DNA of 34,404 nucleotides, from positions 1 through 34,404 of the forward strand of contig CABIKM010000008.1 in assembly GCA_902196205.1 (NCBI GenBank), in the 5' to 3' direction. The translations under genes were made by a program, and so were the position numbers. The stretch's first letter is position 1. The number at the start of each line of letters is the position of its first letter. Positions 7,821-17,602 of this stretch are shown here, piece after piece. The DNA comes from Candidatus Methylomirabilis lanthanidiphila. Its GTDB lineage: Bacteria; Methylomirabilota; Methylomirabilia; Methylomirabilales; Methylomirabilaceae. The notes under the pieces were generated by a model. It worked only from the letters and a program-made list of their open reading frames with translations, was not told the origin of the DNA and ran no database searches.

Positions 7821-8612
7821 TTATGAACAGACCATTGCGCACGGTGTCTGAGTCTGTTCGCGGTGAACATCAAAAGGCTGGTAGCTCACCTCAAGCAAAC
7901 ACAGGCCGTGAGGTGATATCGTTTTTGACGCCAGATTACGATCTTGTCCATCATGTATTGCTTTAAAGTCTTCTGGCCCTATTCTGCCACGCCCAACATC
8001 CAGCAAAGTCCCCACAATGATTCGGATCATGTGTCGGAGAAATCCATCAGCCATGATTTCAAAGACGAGATGATCCCCTTGCTGCCGGAACTCCACGGCA
8101 AAGACGGTCCGGACCGGAGACTCAGCCGAGCCGTGGGCGGCTTGAAAGGTGCTGAAATCGTGCGTACCGATCAGACTGCCCCCAGCCTCAATCATGGCAT
8201 CTCTATCCAAAGGATAGGGGACAAATAAGGAATATCGGCACTCAAGGGCGGAGGGGTATCGGCGCGTCAAGAGCGTATAGCGGTATCGCTTCCAGTGAGC
8301 CGAGTGCTGAGCATGAAACTCGTCGTCCATCGCCTCTACCGCCGTGACGACGATATCGGGCGGCAGGCTGCTGGTCAAGGCTCGCCGAAGGGTATCGGGT
8401 GGATGGTGAAAGTCGGCTCGAAGACTGGCGACCTGACCAAGGGCATGGACACCCGCATCGGTTCGGCCTGCGCCCATCACGTGGACATCCTTCCCGACAA
8501 TTCGGGTCATAGCCTCCTGTAACGTGCCTTGAATCGTCGTCATGCCCGGCTGGACCTGCCAGCCATGATAGTTGGTCCCGTCATATTCAAGCGTCAATTT
8601 AAAGGTCGTCAT
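7821..8612 (-). CDS. truA: tRNA pseudouridine(38-40) synthase
   Basis: The 263-residue protein has the full TruA architecture: YDGTNYHGWQVQ (10-21), the catalytic loop GRTDAGVHA at 49-57 with aspartate D52, RRAL and LPPDIVV, then FHAQHSAHWKRYRY and DGFLRHMIRIIVGTLL. It converts uridines 38-40 of tRNA anticodon stem-loops to pseudouridine. Length is normal. The last residues (EQTQTPCAMVCS) are a nonconserved tail that reaches close to the next gene. It is the first gene of a run with the multicopper oxidase and DsbA-like genes and is separated from asd by a terminator. Confidence 0.96.
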   Translation of the reverse strand: MTTFKLTLEYDGTNYHGWQVQPGMTTIQGTLQEAMTRIVGKDVHVMGAGRTDAGVHALGQVASLRADFHHPPDTLRRALTSSLPPDIVVTAVEAMDDEFHAQHSAHWKRYRYTLLTRRYPSALECRYSLFVPYPLDRDAMIEAGGSLIGTHDFSTFQAAHGSAESPVRTVFAVEFRQQGDHLVFEIMADGFLRHMIRIIVGTLLDVGRGRIGPEDFKAIHDGQDRNLASKTISPHGLCLLEVSYQPFDVHREQTQTPCAMVCS

Positions 8613-8662
8613 ATTCGTCTAGTACAGTGTATCGCACGCCTCTTTTCATTTATTCTGGAGCC

Positions 8663-8727
8663 GTCATTCCCGCGAAAGCGGGAATCCAGCGACGGCAGAC
8701 TGGATTCCGGGTCACGCCCGGAATGAC
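8663..8727. repeat. Dispersed palindromic repeat, GTCATTCCCGC type
   Basis: The outer arms GTCATTCC and GGAATGAC enclose two small hairpins (ATTCCCGC-GAAA-GCGGGAAT and TCCGGG-TCACG-CCCGGA) and the complementary pair GGAATCCAG/CTGGATTCC. This is the widely seen intergenic repeat with a cloverleaf-like fold. It sits between truA and the asd terminator. Confidence 0.75.
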
Positions 8728-8770
8728 GCTTGCTGTAAAGGGACGTATGGGACACTCCTACAGAAAACAC

Positions 8771-8801
8771 GAATAGGAGCGCCACGTTAGCGCTCCTATT
8801 C
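8771..8801 (-). terminator. Rho-independent terminator of the psd-pssA-leuA-asd operon
   Basis: A perfect 12-bp stem (GAATAGGAGCGC and its complement) with a 7-base loop starts 34 bases after the asd stop. On the minus strand it is followed by GTGTTTTCTG, a short T-tract. This fits a terminator for asd rather than for truA, which points away from it. Confidence 0.8.
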
Positions 8802-8834
8802 ACGGATGATCCTGAAAGCTCACGGAGAGCCCGT

Positions 8835-9857
8835 TCACAAATATCGATCAATTAACAGCTCAGCAATCTGAATGGCGTTCAGGGCCGCCCCTTTTCGAAG
8901 CTGGTCTCCCACCACCCAGAGGTTGATCGCATGATCGTTCGAAAGATCCGCTCTGATCCTGCCCACAAAGCACTCGTCCTTGCCGGCCGCGAGAAGCGGC
9001 ACCGGGTAGCGGCCGGCTTCAGGCTCATCAAACACGACGAGTCCCGGCATCGTCGACAGCAGCTCCTTCGCCTTGTCCACCTCGATCCTCCGCTCCGTCT
9101 CGACGTTGATGGCGACGGAATGAGCGGTAAAGACGGGGACGCGTACCGTCGTCGGCGAGACGCCGATCGATTCGTCTCCCAGGATCTTCCGGGTCTCGAA
9201 GACCAGTTTCAGTTCTTCTTTTGTGTAGCCGTTCGGCTGAAAGACGTCGATGTGAGGAATGACGTTGAACGCAATCTGCTTGGGGAAGGCGCTGATCTCG
9301 ATCGGCTTACCGGAAGCCCACGCGAGGGTTTGCCGCCTCAGCTCCTCGATCCCTTTCGCTCCCGCTCCGGACACCGCCTGATAGCTCGTGGCAATGACCC
9401 GCCTGATCCGGCCATAGTCGTGCAGCGGCTTGAGCGGCATTACCATGACAATCGTCGTGCAGTTGGGGTTGGCGATGATGCCGCGAGCTCGATACCCGGC
9501 AAGCGCGTCCGGGTTGATCTCAGGAACGATAAGCGGGATATGCGGGTCCATCCGGAATGCTGAGCTGTTATCGATGACGACTGCGCCGGCCTTGACGGCT
9601 GCCGGAGCGAACTCCTGACTGCGGGTGGCCCCGGCCGAAAAGAGCGCAATCTCAACCCCCTGAAACGACGTCTCGCTCAGCCGCTCGACCTTGATCTCCT
9701 CTCCACGAAACGTCAGGCTCGTTCCGGCGGAGCGCTCGGAGGCCAGGAGCCTCAGACGTCGGACGGGGAAGTTCCGCTCTTCCAGCAGTCGAAGCATCGT
9801 TTCTCCGACCGCGCCGGTGGCCCCGGCAACCGCTACCGTGAATGTCCGCTCCGTCAT
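8835..9857 (-). CDS. asd: Aspartate-semialdehyde dehydrogenase
   Basis: From ATG 9857 (MTERTFTVAVAGATGAVGE) it has 340 residues; a GTG at 9866 could add three. The NADP-binding GATGAVG is at 12-18 and the catalytic cysteine is C133 in NPNCTTIV. Other family blocks are IDNSSAFRMD, VPEINPD, YQAVSGAGAKG and VRVPVFTAHS. It reduces aspartyl phosphate to aspartate semialdehyde, the branch point to lysine, methionine, threonine and diaminopimelate. It starts 15 bases after leuA and is the last gene of its operon. Confidence 0.97.
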   Translation of the reverse strand: MTERTFTVAVAGATGAVGETMLRLLEERNFPVRRLRLLASERSAGTSLTFRGEEIKVERLSETSFQGVEIALFSAGATRSQEFAPAAVKAGAVVIDNSSAFRMDPHIPLIVPEINPDALAGYRARGIIANPNCTTIVMVMPLKPLHDYGRIRRVIATSYQAVSGAGAKGIEELRRQTLAWASGKPIEISAFPKQIAFNVIPHIDVFQPNGYTKEELKLVFETRKILGDESIGVSPTTVRVPVFTAHSVAINVETERRIEVDKAKELLSTMPGLVVFDEPEAGRYPVPLLAAGKDECFVGRIRADLSNDHAINLWVVGDQLRKGAALNAIQIAELLIDRYL

Positions 9858-9872
9858 CTCACGCACGCTCAG

Positions 9873-11420
9873 TTAGAGTCCCCGCGGCGCAGCCGCATCT
9901 TTCGGCGGGCGCTGGGCACCGACAATCTTATTGACGGCGTTCAGGTAGGCTCGCACACTGGCCTCAATCACATCGGTCGAGGCGCCCTTACCGATCACAG
10001 TATGGCCATTGACCTCCAGCTTCACGACCACCTCGCCCAATGCGTCTTTTCCGCCGGTGATAGCCCGGATCGAATAATCGGCCAGCCGTCCCTGGACCTT
10101 CGTGATCTGGTCGATCGCCTTGTAGGCCGCGTCCACCGGGCCATCCCCCCAGCCGGACTCCTGGTAGACCTCGTTATCGCGTTTCAGCCGTACGGTAGCC
10201 GTAGGAACAAGGTTCGTCCCGCTGGTAAACTGCAGATGATCCAGGGTGTAGGTCTCGCCGGCCGCCAGAGCTTCTTCCTCGACAATGGCCAGCAGGTCGT
10301 CGTCAAAGACCTCTTTCTTCTTGTCGGCGACGATCTTAAATCGGACAAAAGCCCGGTTGACGGCATCTTCAGACAATATCACACCCAGTTCTTCCAGTCG
10401 TTTCTTGAAGGCGTGTCGCCCGGAGTGCTTGCCCAGGACCAGTCGGCTCCGAGGAACCCCCACCGATTCCGGGGTCATAATCTCATAGGTCAGCGGCTTT
10501 TGCAGCATGCCATGTTGGTGGACGCCGGCCTCGTGGGCGAAGGCGTTCGCGCCGACGATGGCCTTGTTCGGCTGGACGGGGATGCCGATGATGCTGGTCA
10601 AGAGCTTGCTGGATCGATAGATCTCCTCCGTGTTGATGCCGGTGTCGAAGTCGAGCAGGTCTTTTCGCGTCCGCAGCGCCATCACGATCTCTTCCAGGGA
10701 GGCGTTACCGGCGCGCTCGCCGATTCCGTTGATGGTGCACTCGACCTGTCCGGCCCCATTCCTGACCGCCTCCAGCGAGTTGGCGACCGCCAGCCCGAGA
10801 TCGTTGTGACAGTGGCAGCTAATCACCGCCTTATCGATGTTGGGCACACGATCAAACAGATCCTTGATCCGAGTTCCAAACTCCCAGGGAAGGCCATACC
10901 CGACCGTATCGGGAATGTTGATGGTTGTGGCCCCCGCCTTGATCACCTCCTCAACGACCTTGCAGAGATAATCCTGCTCGCTTCGATGGGCGTCCTCCGG
11001 CGAGAACTCGATATCGTCGGTATAGCGTCTGGCATGTTTCACCGCTGCAACGGCAGCCTGCAGGACCTCCTCCTGCGTCGATTTGAGCTTGTAGGTAATA
11101 TGAATCTCAGAGGTCGCAATAAAGATGTGGATCCTCGCGCGATCGGCATATTGCAACGCCTCCCACGCTCGGTCAATGTCGAGATCCCGGGTCCGGCAGA
11201 GGCTGGCGATGATCGGCCCGCCTCTCAGATTCTGGGCAATCGTCTTGACCGCCTCAAAGTCATCTTCGGAGGCGATGGCGAAGCCCGCCTCAATGACGTC
11301 CACCTTCAGACGAGCCAGTTGCCGGGCCATTTCCAGCTTCTCCCGGGTATTCATGCTGCAACCCGGCGCCTGTTCACCATCCCGAAGCGTCGTATCGAAG
11401 ATCAGAATTCGCTTACCCAT
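9873..11420 (-). CDS. leuA: 2-isopropylmalate synthase
   Basis: At 515 residues this is the usual bacterial LeuA. It has [12 protein letters not shown] at 9-20, the metal-binding HCHND at 203-207, [14 protein letters not shown], and HEAGVHQHG. The C-terminal part from about 370 is the allosteric domain that binds leucine. It condenses acetyl-CoA with 2-oxoisovalerate, the first step of leucine synthesis. Citramalate synthase is a related alternative, but the length and motifs fit LeuA. It begins 5 bases after the pssA stop; psd-pssA-leuA is a familiar order in several phyla, where ilvBNC usually lies upstream. Here alaS lies there instead. Confidence 0.95.
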   Translation of the reverse strand: MGKRILIFDTTLRDGEQAPGCSMNTREKLEMARQLARLKVDVIEAGFAIASEDDFEAVKTIAQNLRGGPIIASLCRTRDLDIDRAWEALQYADRARIHIFIATSEIHITYKLKSTQEEVLQAAVAAVKHARRYTDDIEFSPEDAHRSEQDYLCKVVEEVIKAGATTINIPDTVGYGLPWEFGTRIKDLFDRVPNIDKAVISCHCHNDLGLAVANSLEAVRNGAGQVECTINGIGERAGNASLEEIVMALRTRKDLLDFDTGINTEEIYRSSKLLTSIIGIPVQPNKAIVGANAFAHEAGVHQHGMLQKPLTYEIMTPESVGVPRSRLVLGKHSGRHAFKKRLEELGVILSEDAVNRAFVRFKIVADKKKEVFDDDLLAIVEEEALAAGETYTLDHLQFTSGTNLVPTATVRLKRDNEVYQESGWGDGPVDAAYKAIDQITKVQGRLADYSIRAITGGKDALGEVVVKLEVNGHTVIGKGASTDVIEASVRAYLNAVNKIVGAQRPPKDAAAPRGL

Positions 11421-11425
11421 CTTCC

Positions 11426-12226
11426 CTACGCTCCATCTTTCCCCCCGACCGGATGCTCCAGCGGCTGGGGCAGGTGTCGTTGAATCGGCGGAATCAGACG
11501 AATGACGCCGAACAACGCGTACAGGGAGAAGAACAAAAAGGCTACCAGGCTCGGCGCTGATGCGACGATCAAGACCACAAGCGTCAGACCGAACAGAAGC
11601 GCGAAGGGTTGACGCTTCTTGATCTCGATCCCTTTCAGACTGCGGTACCGAAGGCGGCTGACCATCAGGAACGACATCGCGTAGACGATGACGACCATAA
11701 GCGCGGAGGTGACCCGATCCGATAGCAGCTCATGCTCAAAAAGGACCAGCGATGGCGACTCCCGCATGAACAGTACGAAGGACGCGATCACTGCCGCGGC
11801 CGCCGGGATCGGGAGACCGACAAAATAGCGCTTATCGAGCGTCTGTGTCTGGACGTTGAAGCGCGCCAACCGGAAGGCGCCACTCGATACGAACAGCGCT
11901 GTCGGGATAATCGATCCGAACAGCAAGCCCATCTTCGTGTAAGGTTTCATCGCCCACGCATAGGAGAGAATCGCGGGCGCGATGCCGAAAGAGACCAAAT
12001 CGGCCAATGAATCGAGTTGCACACCAAACTCGCTCTGGCTGTTGGTGAGTCGGGCAACGGCTCCGTCGAGGCCATCCAGGATGAGGGCCACAAGGATGGC
12101 GACGGCCGCACGGGTGTAGTCATCGTTGTGGACGGCAACGATCGCATAGACCCCGCACAGCATGCCGCTGATGGTCAGCAGGCTCGGCAGAAGGTAGACC
12201 CCTCGTCGCCGCCGGCCCCTCTTCAT
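11426..12226 (-). CDS. pssA: CDP-diacylglycerol-serine O-phosphatidyltransferase
   Basis: The 266-residue membrane protein carries the complete CDP-alcohol phosphotransferase signature between D51 and D76: DGLDGAVAR, eight residues, G68, D72 and D76. Several hydrophobic helices are seen (around 11-32, 40-50, 100-115, 135-155 and 180-245). It makes phosphatidylserine from CDP-diacylglycerol and serine. Its start overlaps the psd stop as ATGA, so the enzyme and the next enzyme of the pathway are translationally coupled. Confidence 0.95.
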   Translation of the reverse strand: MKRGRRRRGVYLLPSLLTISGMLCGVYAIVAVHNDDYTRAAVAILVALILDGLDGAVARLTNSQSEFGVQLDSLADLVSFGIAPAILSYAWAMKPYTKMGLLFGSIIPTALFVSSGAFRLARFNVQTQTLDKRYFVGLPIPAAAAVIASFVLFMRESPSLVLFEHELLSDRVTSALMVVIVYAMSFLMVSRLRYRSLKGIEIKKRQPFALLFGLTLVVLIVASAPSLVAFLFFSLYALFGVIRLIPPIQRHLPQPLEHPVGGKDGA

Positions 12227-12849
12227 CGGAGTGCCCCTATCACACTGGTTCCTCCATACACCCGATCGCCGCGTTTCACCAAAAGCTCAGCACGCGTCGG
12301 AACGATAAGATCGACGCGTGATCCGAAACGGATCAACCCGATCCGCTCTCCCGCCTCAAGTTTTTGCCCGGGAGCGACGCGACAGACGATGCGTCTCGCG
12401 ATAAGGCCGGCAATCTGTTTGACCAGTAGTCGACCTTCCGGCGCCTTCAACGCAATGAGATTCTGTTCGTTGTCGGCAGATGCTTCAGCCTGCCACGCAA
12501 TCCGAAAGGCCCCGGGTTTGTACGTGACCTCTTCGACGACCGCAGGAAATGGGGCGCGGTTAATATGCACATTGAGTACCGACAGGAAGATGCTGATCTG
12601 GGTCGCCGGTTCTTGCAACTCCGAGCCTATATATCGTGTCACCTGGACGATGGTGCCATCAGCCGGCGAAAGAATCAGCCCCTCGCCCTTCGGAATATCG
12701 CGCGGCGGATCACGGAAAAACAGCGCCACCGACACGGCCAATATCAATGTGATCGTACCGGTCGTCGGCCACCCTGCAATCCATAGGATGACGGCTACGC
12801 TCAGCGGTGGCAGGATGAACGGCCATCCTTCCCGTGCAATCGGGATCAT
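12223..12849 (-). CDS. psd: Phosphatidylserine decarboxylase proenzyme
   Basis: This 208-residue protein is of the short PSD class. The self-cleavage site that makes the pyruvoyl group is the G176-S177 pair in RFGSRVDL, and the SPADG (61-65) and VLNVHINR (91-98) blocks are present. Two hydrophobic segments at the N-terminus (11-27 and 31-45) anchor it in the membrane. It makes phosphatidylethanolamine from the product of PssA. It is the first gene of the psd-pssA-leuA-asd set. Confidence 0.94.
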   Translation of the reverse strand: MIPIAREGWPFILPPLSVAVILWIAGWPTTGTITLILAVSVALFFRDPPRDIPKGEGLILSPADGTIVQVTRYIGSELQEPATQISIFLSVLNVHINRAPFPAVVEEVTYKPGAFRIAWQAEASADNEQNLIALKAPEGRLLVKQIAGLIARRIVCRVAPGQKLEAGERIGLIRFGSRVDLIVPTRAELLVKRGDRVYGGTSVIGALR

Positions 12850-12970
12850 CGCTCACACCGCGCCAGAAAGGTCCATGTAGTCCTTAATTTATAGCATGAT
12901 ACCGGACCTCGTCGCAAGCCGAACATGCCGTTAAGCCTCAACTTTCGGCTCCACATATCCTCGGTCCTGA

Positions 12971-12991
12971 CCGCTGAACGCTGATCGCTGA
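12971..12991. repeat. Three tandem copies of NCGCTGA
   Basis: CCGCTGA, ACGCTGA and TCGCTGA follow one another in the 148-bp gap between alaS and psd. Each copy differs only in its first base. No other signal was seen in that gap. Confidence 0.7.
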
Positions 12992-12997
12992 GTGCGT

Positions 12998-15679
12998 TCA
13001 TGCAAGAAAACGCTTGACCAGTTCCGGGACCAGTCGGAGCGCGCGATCCAACTCATCGGGATTCTTTCCGCCGGCTTCAGCGAGATCAGCCCGGCCGCCT
13101 CCGCTCCCACCGGTGATAGTAGCCAGTTCTTTCACTAACTTGCCGGCGTGCAGACGCGAGGTCAGGTCCGGCGTGACAGCCGCCACCCAGCCTACCCGTC
13201 CATCCAGAGACGTTGCCAGGACAATGACACCGCTGCCGATCTTCGTCCTCAGTCGATCGACAAGTTCGCGTAGCGCCCGCTGATCGTATCGCTCGGCCAG
13301 CCCAGCCACTACCGTAATACCAGCGACTTGGGTCGCCTTCTGCAGCAGCTCTTCCGCGATTTCTGCGCCCAGCTTGGCGCGCAGCCGCTGGATCTCCCGC
13401 TCGAAGGCGCGGGCCGAGTCGAAGAGGCGGTCTACCTTTTCCGGCACCTCAAGCGGCTTACTCTTCAGCCGGTCGGCCGATTCCCGCAACACCTCCCCCT
13501 CATGCTTGAGGTGCTGAAAGGCGCCCGGCCCCGTCAAGGCCTCGATTCGCCGTATCCCGGCGGCGACGCCTGTCTCATGCGCAATCTTCAACAGACCGAT
13601 CTCCCCCGTCGCCTTGGTGTGGGTTCCTCCACACAGCTCGACACTGAAGTCGGCGACGCTCACCACACGCACCTCATCCCCGTACTTGTCGCCGAAGAAC
13701 GCCAGCGCGCCTCTTGCCAACGCCTCATCAAGACGCATCTCGTCGACCGTCACCGGCACGTTGGCCCAGAGGTGTGTATTGACGATTCCCTCGATCTGCG
13801 TGATCTCCACGGAACTCAAGGGCCCGTAGTGCCGGAAGTCAAAGCGCAAGCGGTCCGACGCCACCAGCGAGCCCTCCTGCCGCACATGATCTCCGAGGAC
13901 CTGGCGGAGCGCCGCGTGGATGAGGTGTGTGGCGGTGTGATTTTTGACCGTTGTGCTGCGCCGATCCGCATCAACCGAGGCAAAGAGCCGCTGCCCACTT
14001 CTGATCTCGCCCCGCTTCACCTGAACTCGGTGAACAATCAATCCGGCCAACGGGCGTTTCGTATCCAGGACCTCCGCGAGAACGGCGTCACTTCGGAGGT
14101 ATCCGGTATCCCCCACCTGCCCACCTGATTCCGCATAGAAGGGGGTCTGGTCGAGGACGACCTCGGCCTCGTGTCCCGCGCCGATACGATCAACCTCTTT
14201 CCCGTCCGCGATAACTGAAACCACCGATGCCTCGAGCTCGAGGCGCTCATAGCCCAGAAACACGGTTCGCCTCGCGCCGACAAGGTTATGGAAGACTTCG
14301 GCAACTCCCGGAACGTCTCCAAACGCCTTGAGGTGCGCTCGCGACATCTCGCGCTGGCGTCTCAGCTCTGTCTCGAACCCGCCCCAATCGCATCTGACCG
14401 ACTGCTCAGCAGCGATCTCATCGATCAGGTCGCGCGGTACGCCGTATGTATCGTACAGCTCAAAGAGCTTTGACCCAGGCAGGATGGCCTGTTCCGCCCC
14501 TTCGACTGAGCTCAGGACAGGCGCCTGAGACTTGATATTTTGGATCAGATCATGCAGTCGAGGGAGCGCCTCGCGCAGCACAATACCGAACCGGTCCTCC
14601 TCGATCCAAGCCAGGCGCGCGACATGCGCCTGAGTCGCCGGAAGCTCCGGATAGGCGTCCGCCATCAGATCGATCACTTTGTTGGTGACAACGGCCAGAA
14701 ACGGCTCATTCAGTCCCAGGAGGCGGCCATGTCGAAGCGCGCGCCGGAGGATCCGACGCAGCACGTAGCCACGGCCCTCGTTGCCGGGCAGCACACCATC
14801 GGCCAACGCGAAGGTGACCGCTCTTGCGTGGTCGGCGATGACCCGCATCGATACATCATCATTCTGGTCCGCCCCATATCGCTTCTGCGATAGCTCCTCT
14901 ACTGCGGCGATCAGCGGGCGGATGAGGTCGCTCTCAAAATTACTCTTGACCCCCTGACAGACTGCGGCCATCCGCTCCAACCCCGCTCCCGTATCGATGC
15001 TTGGCTTCGGCAGCGGCGTAAGAGTCCCGGAGGCATCGCGATTATACTGCATGAACACCAGGTTCCACAGCTCCAGATAGCGATCACAACCGCATTCAAT
15101 ACTACAGGTCGACCGCCCGCACCCGATCGAGGGACCCTGGTCGAAGATCAATTCGGAGCACGGCCCGCATGGGCCGGTCTCTCCCATGGACCAGAAATTG
15201 TCTTTTTCTCCAAGGCGGACGATCCGATCTGACGGCAGGTCCGTCAGCCTTCGCCAGAGTTCGCCCGCCGCATCATCGTCTTTATAAATGGTGGCCCAGA
15301 GTTGACCGGCAGGCAGCCCCAACTCGCGCGTCAGGAACGCCCAGCCATATTCAATGGCGCCTTCCTTAAAGTAATCGCCAAAAGAGAAGTTTCCGAGCAT
15401 CTCAAAAAAGGTATGGTGGCGCGCGGTTCGACCCACATTCTCCAGGTCGTTATGCTTCCCGCTGACGCGCAAACACTTCTGAATCGAAACAGCGCGCCGG
15501 TAGGGACGCGGATCCGTTCCCAGAAAGACCCCCTTAAACGGCACCATCCCCGCATTGGTGAACAGCAGCGTCGGATCACCGGCGGGAACCAATGAGGAGC
15601 TGGCCACCACCGTATGGTCGTTCCGTTCAAAGAATCGCAGGAACCGATCGCGGATTGCTCCGCCTGTCAACTGCGGCAT
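12998..15679 (-). CDS. alaS: Alanine-tRNA ligase
   Basis: From ATG 15679 it has 893 residues; a GTG at 15691 could add four. The aminoacylation domain (FTNAGMVPFK, MLGNFSFGDYFK, GPCGPCSE), the editing domain (NHTATHLIHAAL and CGGTHTKATGEIG) and the C-terminal coiled-coil and GGSGGGRADLAEAGG end are complete. It charges tRNA-Ala and clears mischarged Ser and Gly. About residues 384-398 (SQAPVLSSVEGAEQA) look inserted before LYDTYGVPRDL; the DNA there contains a palindrome. Its ATG overlaps the recX stop, and recA-recX-alaS is a common order. Confidence 0.97.
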   Translation of the reverse strand: MPQLTGGAIRDRFLRFFERNDHTVVASSSLVPAGDPTLLFTNAGMVPFKGVFLGTDPRPYRRAVSIQKCLRVSGKHNDLENVGRTARHHTFFEMLGNFSFGDYFKEGAIEYGWAFLTRELGLPAGQLWATIYKDDDAAGELWRRLTDLPSDRIVRLGEKDNFWSMGETGPCGPCSELIFDQGPSIGCGRSTCSIECGCDRYLELWNLVFMQYNRDASGTLTPLPKPSIDTGAGLERMAAVCQGVKSNFESDLIRPLIAAVEELSQKRYGADQNDDVSMRVIADHARAVTFALADGVLPGNEGRGYVLRRILRRALRHGRLLGLNEPFLAVVTNKVIDLMADAYPELPATQAHVARLAWIEEDRFGIVLREALPRLHDLIQNIKSQAPVLSSVEGAEQAILPGSKLFELYDTYGVPRDLIDEIAAEQSVRCDWGGFETELRRQREMSRAHLKAFGDVPGVAEVFHNLVGARRTVFLGYERLELEASVVSVIADGKEVDRIGAGHEAEVVLDQTPFYAESGGQVGDTGYLRSDAVLAEVLDTKRPLAGLIVHRVQVKRGEIRSGQRLFASVDADRRSTTVKNHTATHLIHAALRQVLGDHVRQEGSLVASDRLRFDFRHYGPLSSVEITQIEGIVNTHLWANVPVTVDEMRLDEALARGALAFFGDKYGDEVRVVSVADFSVELCGGTHTKATGEIGLLKIAHETGVAAGIRRIEALTGPGAFQHLKHEGEVLRESADRLKSKPLEVPEKVDRLFDSARAFEREIQRLRAKLGAEIAEELLQKATQVAGITVVAGLAERYDQRALRELVDRLRTKIGSGVIVLATSLDGRVGWVAAVTPDLTSRLHAGKLVKELATITGGSGGGRADLAEAGGKNPDELDRALRLVPELVKRFLA
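14488..14521. repeat. Palindromic repeat inserted in frame in alaS
   Basis: The core CTGAGCTCAG (14506-14515) is a perfect 10-bp palindrome inside CCTTCGACTGAGCTCAGGAC, a sequence style known as a dispersed repeat in many genomes. CCTGT and ACAGG flank it as outer arms. It encodes PVLSSVEG in AlaS and keeps the reading frame. Confidence 0.6.
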
Positions 15680-16233
15680 TATGCGTCCCACTCTCCCTGT
15701 TGCTCCTCGCGAAGCAGCCGATGGATTATTTCGGCCGAGAATCCTCGTCGGTGCAGATACCGCGCGACCTGAACGGTTCGTTTTGAAGATTGCCCCCGCC
15801 CAAGCGCGGAAAGCTTACTTGCCATCGCGCGGCGGGCTATCGGCTCTTCTCCATCTTCGTAAACCTCTTCCAGGACCTCGCGTACCAGCGGTGCCTCTAT
15901 CCCCTTTATTTCGAGTTCCCTGATCAGCCGATATGAGCCCATCGGCTTTGTCCGTACGCGGCCCATGGCCCAGGCACTCGCAAATCGCCGGTCGTTCAGG
16001 TATCCTTCCTGTGTCAGCCGCTCGACCGCGACCCGCGACTCCGCTGAAGCAAAGCCCCTGGCCGCCAGCAGGCGAGTCAACTCAGCGCCCGTCCTGTCGC
16101 GAGCAGTGAGGAGGCGTATACCCGCCTTATACGCCGCCTCAGACGATCTCGGCCTCAGTGCGGCTTGCGTTCGCGAGGGCTTTCCTTTCGTTCTGAGGCC
16201 CAAGGCTGATCTATCCAGGTCGCGAGACGTCAA
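15679..16233 (-). CDS. recX: RecX regulatory protein
   Basis: The 184-residue protein has the three-helix repeats of Rec[42 protein letters not shown], and later [28 protein letters not shown]. RecX binds RecA filaments and limits their activity. The first codon is probably TTG (16231-16233), overlapping the recA stop; no ATG or better candidate occurs before the conserved region. It is about 20-30 residues longer at the N-terminus than many RecX proteins, and that part is basic and low in conservation. Confidence 0.88.
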   Translation of the reverse strand: MTSRDLDRSALGLRTKGKPSRTQAALRPRSSEAAYKAGIRLLTARDRTGAELTRLLAARGFASAESRVAVERLTQEGYLNDRRFASAWAMGRVRTKPMGSYRLIRELEIKGIEAPLVREVLEEVYEDGEEPIARRAMASKLSALGRGQSSKRTVQVARYLHRRGFSAEIIHRLLREEQQGEWDA

Positions 16234-17285
16234 CGCGCCTGCGACGCCATTTCCGTCTCGACCGCGCCGGTTAACCCCAGAGCCGCGCGCACCTTTCCTT
16301 CAATCTCGTTACAGAGAGCGCCGTTCTCCTGCAAGAAGCGCTTCGCATTTTCCCGTCCCTGGCCGATCCGCTCCCCGGCGTAGGAGAACCAGGAGCCGCT
16401 CTTTTCGATAATCTTGTGCTCGACGCCAAGATCCAACAGACCTCCGGTCCTGGAGATTCCCTCACCGTAGATCAGATCGAACTCCGCTTCTTTGAAGGGG
16501 GGGGCCACCTTATTCTTGACCACTTTGACCTTCACGCGCGCCCCCACCACATTCTCCCCGTCCTTGATGCTTGAGATCCTCCGGATGTCAAGCCGAACCG
16601 ACGAGTAAAACTTCAGGGCCCGGCCGCCGGTCGTGGTCTCAGGATTGCCGAACATGACCCCGATCTTCTCTCGGAGTTGATTGATGAAGATGACACAGGT
16701 CTTCGACTTACTGATCGCTGCCGTGAGCTTCCTGAGCGCCTGAGACATCAGCCTGGCCTGAAGGCCCATCGTGGGTTCCCCCATCTCGCCGTCGATCTCA
16801 GCCCGAGGCACGAGGGCAGCCACCGAGTCGATCACCACGACATCAACAGCCCCGCTCCGAACCAGGACCTCGGTGATCTCCAAGGCCTGCTCCCCCGTAT
16901 CCGGCTGAGAGATCAGGACGTCATCGATCCGCACCCCGAGAGACCGCGCATAGCCGGCATCAAGCGCGTGCTCGGCATCGACAAACGCGGCAGAGCCGCC
17001 TACCCGCTGAGCTTCAGCGATAATATGCAGGGCCAATGTCGTCTTCCCGGACGATTCCGGCCCGAAGATCTCGATGACGCGGCCCCGCGGTACCCCCCCT
17101 ACTCCCAGTGCCGCGTCCAACTCCAGCGAGCCGGTAGAAATCGCTGCAATGGGCACGAGGGCGCCGGAGCTACCCATCCTCATGATGGAGCCTTTGCCGT
17201 ACAACTTTTCAATCTGGGCAATCGCAAGATCCAGCGCGCGTTCCCGCTCTTTTCCGTCTCCCCGTTCCGCTGTCCTCTCCGCCAT
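16230..17285 (-). CDS. recA: DNA recombinase RecA
   Basis: The 351-residue protein is standard RecA: Walker A GPESSGKT at 75-82, [20 protein letters not shown], the L2 segment [21 protein letters not shown], and a C-terminal domain ending EMASQAR. It forms filaments on single-stranded DNA for strand exchange and LexA cleavage. GGAGG precedes the only plausible ATG. It is the first gene of recA-recX-alaS. No LexA box of the known Gram-negative or Gram-positive kind was recognised upstream. Confidence 0.98.
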   Translation of the reverse strand: MAERTAERGDGKERERALDLAIAQIEKLYGKGSIMRMGSSGALVPIAAISTGSLELDAALGVGGVPRGRVIEIFGPESSGKTTLALHIIAEAQRVGGSAAFVDAEHALDAGYARSLGVRIDDVLISQPDTGEQALEITEVLVRSGAVDVVVIDSVAALVPRAEIDGEMGEPTMGLQARLMSQALRKLTAAISKSKTCVIFINQLREKIGVMFGNPETTTGGRALKFYSSVRLDIRRISSIKDGENVVGARVKVKVVKNKVAPPFKEAEFDLIYGEGISRTGGLLDLGVEHKIIEKSGSWFSYAGERIGQGRENAKRFLQENGALCNEIEGKVRAALGLTGAVETEMASQAR

Positions 17286-17341
17286 CAGATCCCTCCTTCA
17301 CCCGCAACGCTGCAATCGACGACTCCCGCTAATCCCCGATA

Positions 17342-17370
17342 ACCGTAGGCGATTTCAGGCGAGTTGTCAA
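17342..17370 (-). promoter_or_regulatory. Candidate sigma70-type promoter of recA
   Basis: On the minus strand TTGACA (17370-17365), a 17-base spacer and TACGGT (17347-17342) lie about 57 bases before the recA start. The -35 is perfect; the -10 is weak. Confidence 0.45.
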
Positions 17371-17458
17371 GAGCAGCAGAGCTCTTATAGGTAGGCTTTG
17401 CTACCCGTCTCATAGACAGCGGCCTACCGGATCAACCGTGGAACCCCCGAACAGTCAC

Positions 17459-17493
17459 GTTTCAGAACGAAACCGATGAAACATCCCGTTTCA
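17459..17493. promoter_or_regulatory. Tandem palindromic activator sites (site A)
   Basis: GTTTC-AGAAC-GAAAC (17459-17473) is followed by TGAAACATCCCGTTTCA (17477-17493). The second is repeated exactly at 27083-27099 with the same kind of first site before it. Both pairs stand about 110 bp upstream of a sigma54-type promoter, the usual place for binding of an NtrC-family activator. The regulator encoded at 25560-26981 is the natural candidate; this link is inferred. Confidence 0.7.
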
Positions 17494-17602
17494 CATAATA
17501 GCCATCTCCCGCATCTCGCCTGTTGCTGACTCTCGGTGAGGTCTACCTGCGAAGTCCTATAAAAACGCGCCGTTAGAGAAAACTGCTGCAGGATTCTCCT
17601 TT

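Noticed and set aside
7792-7842. Longer start for the multicopper oxidase at 7842
   Set aside because: It overlaps truA and lacks a ribosome-binding site; ATG 7791 has AGGAGG and gives a proper Tat signal.
10002-11483. Long plus-strand open frame (493 codons) opposite leuA
   Set aside because: It is the mirror of a conserved gene with no recognisable motif.
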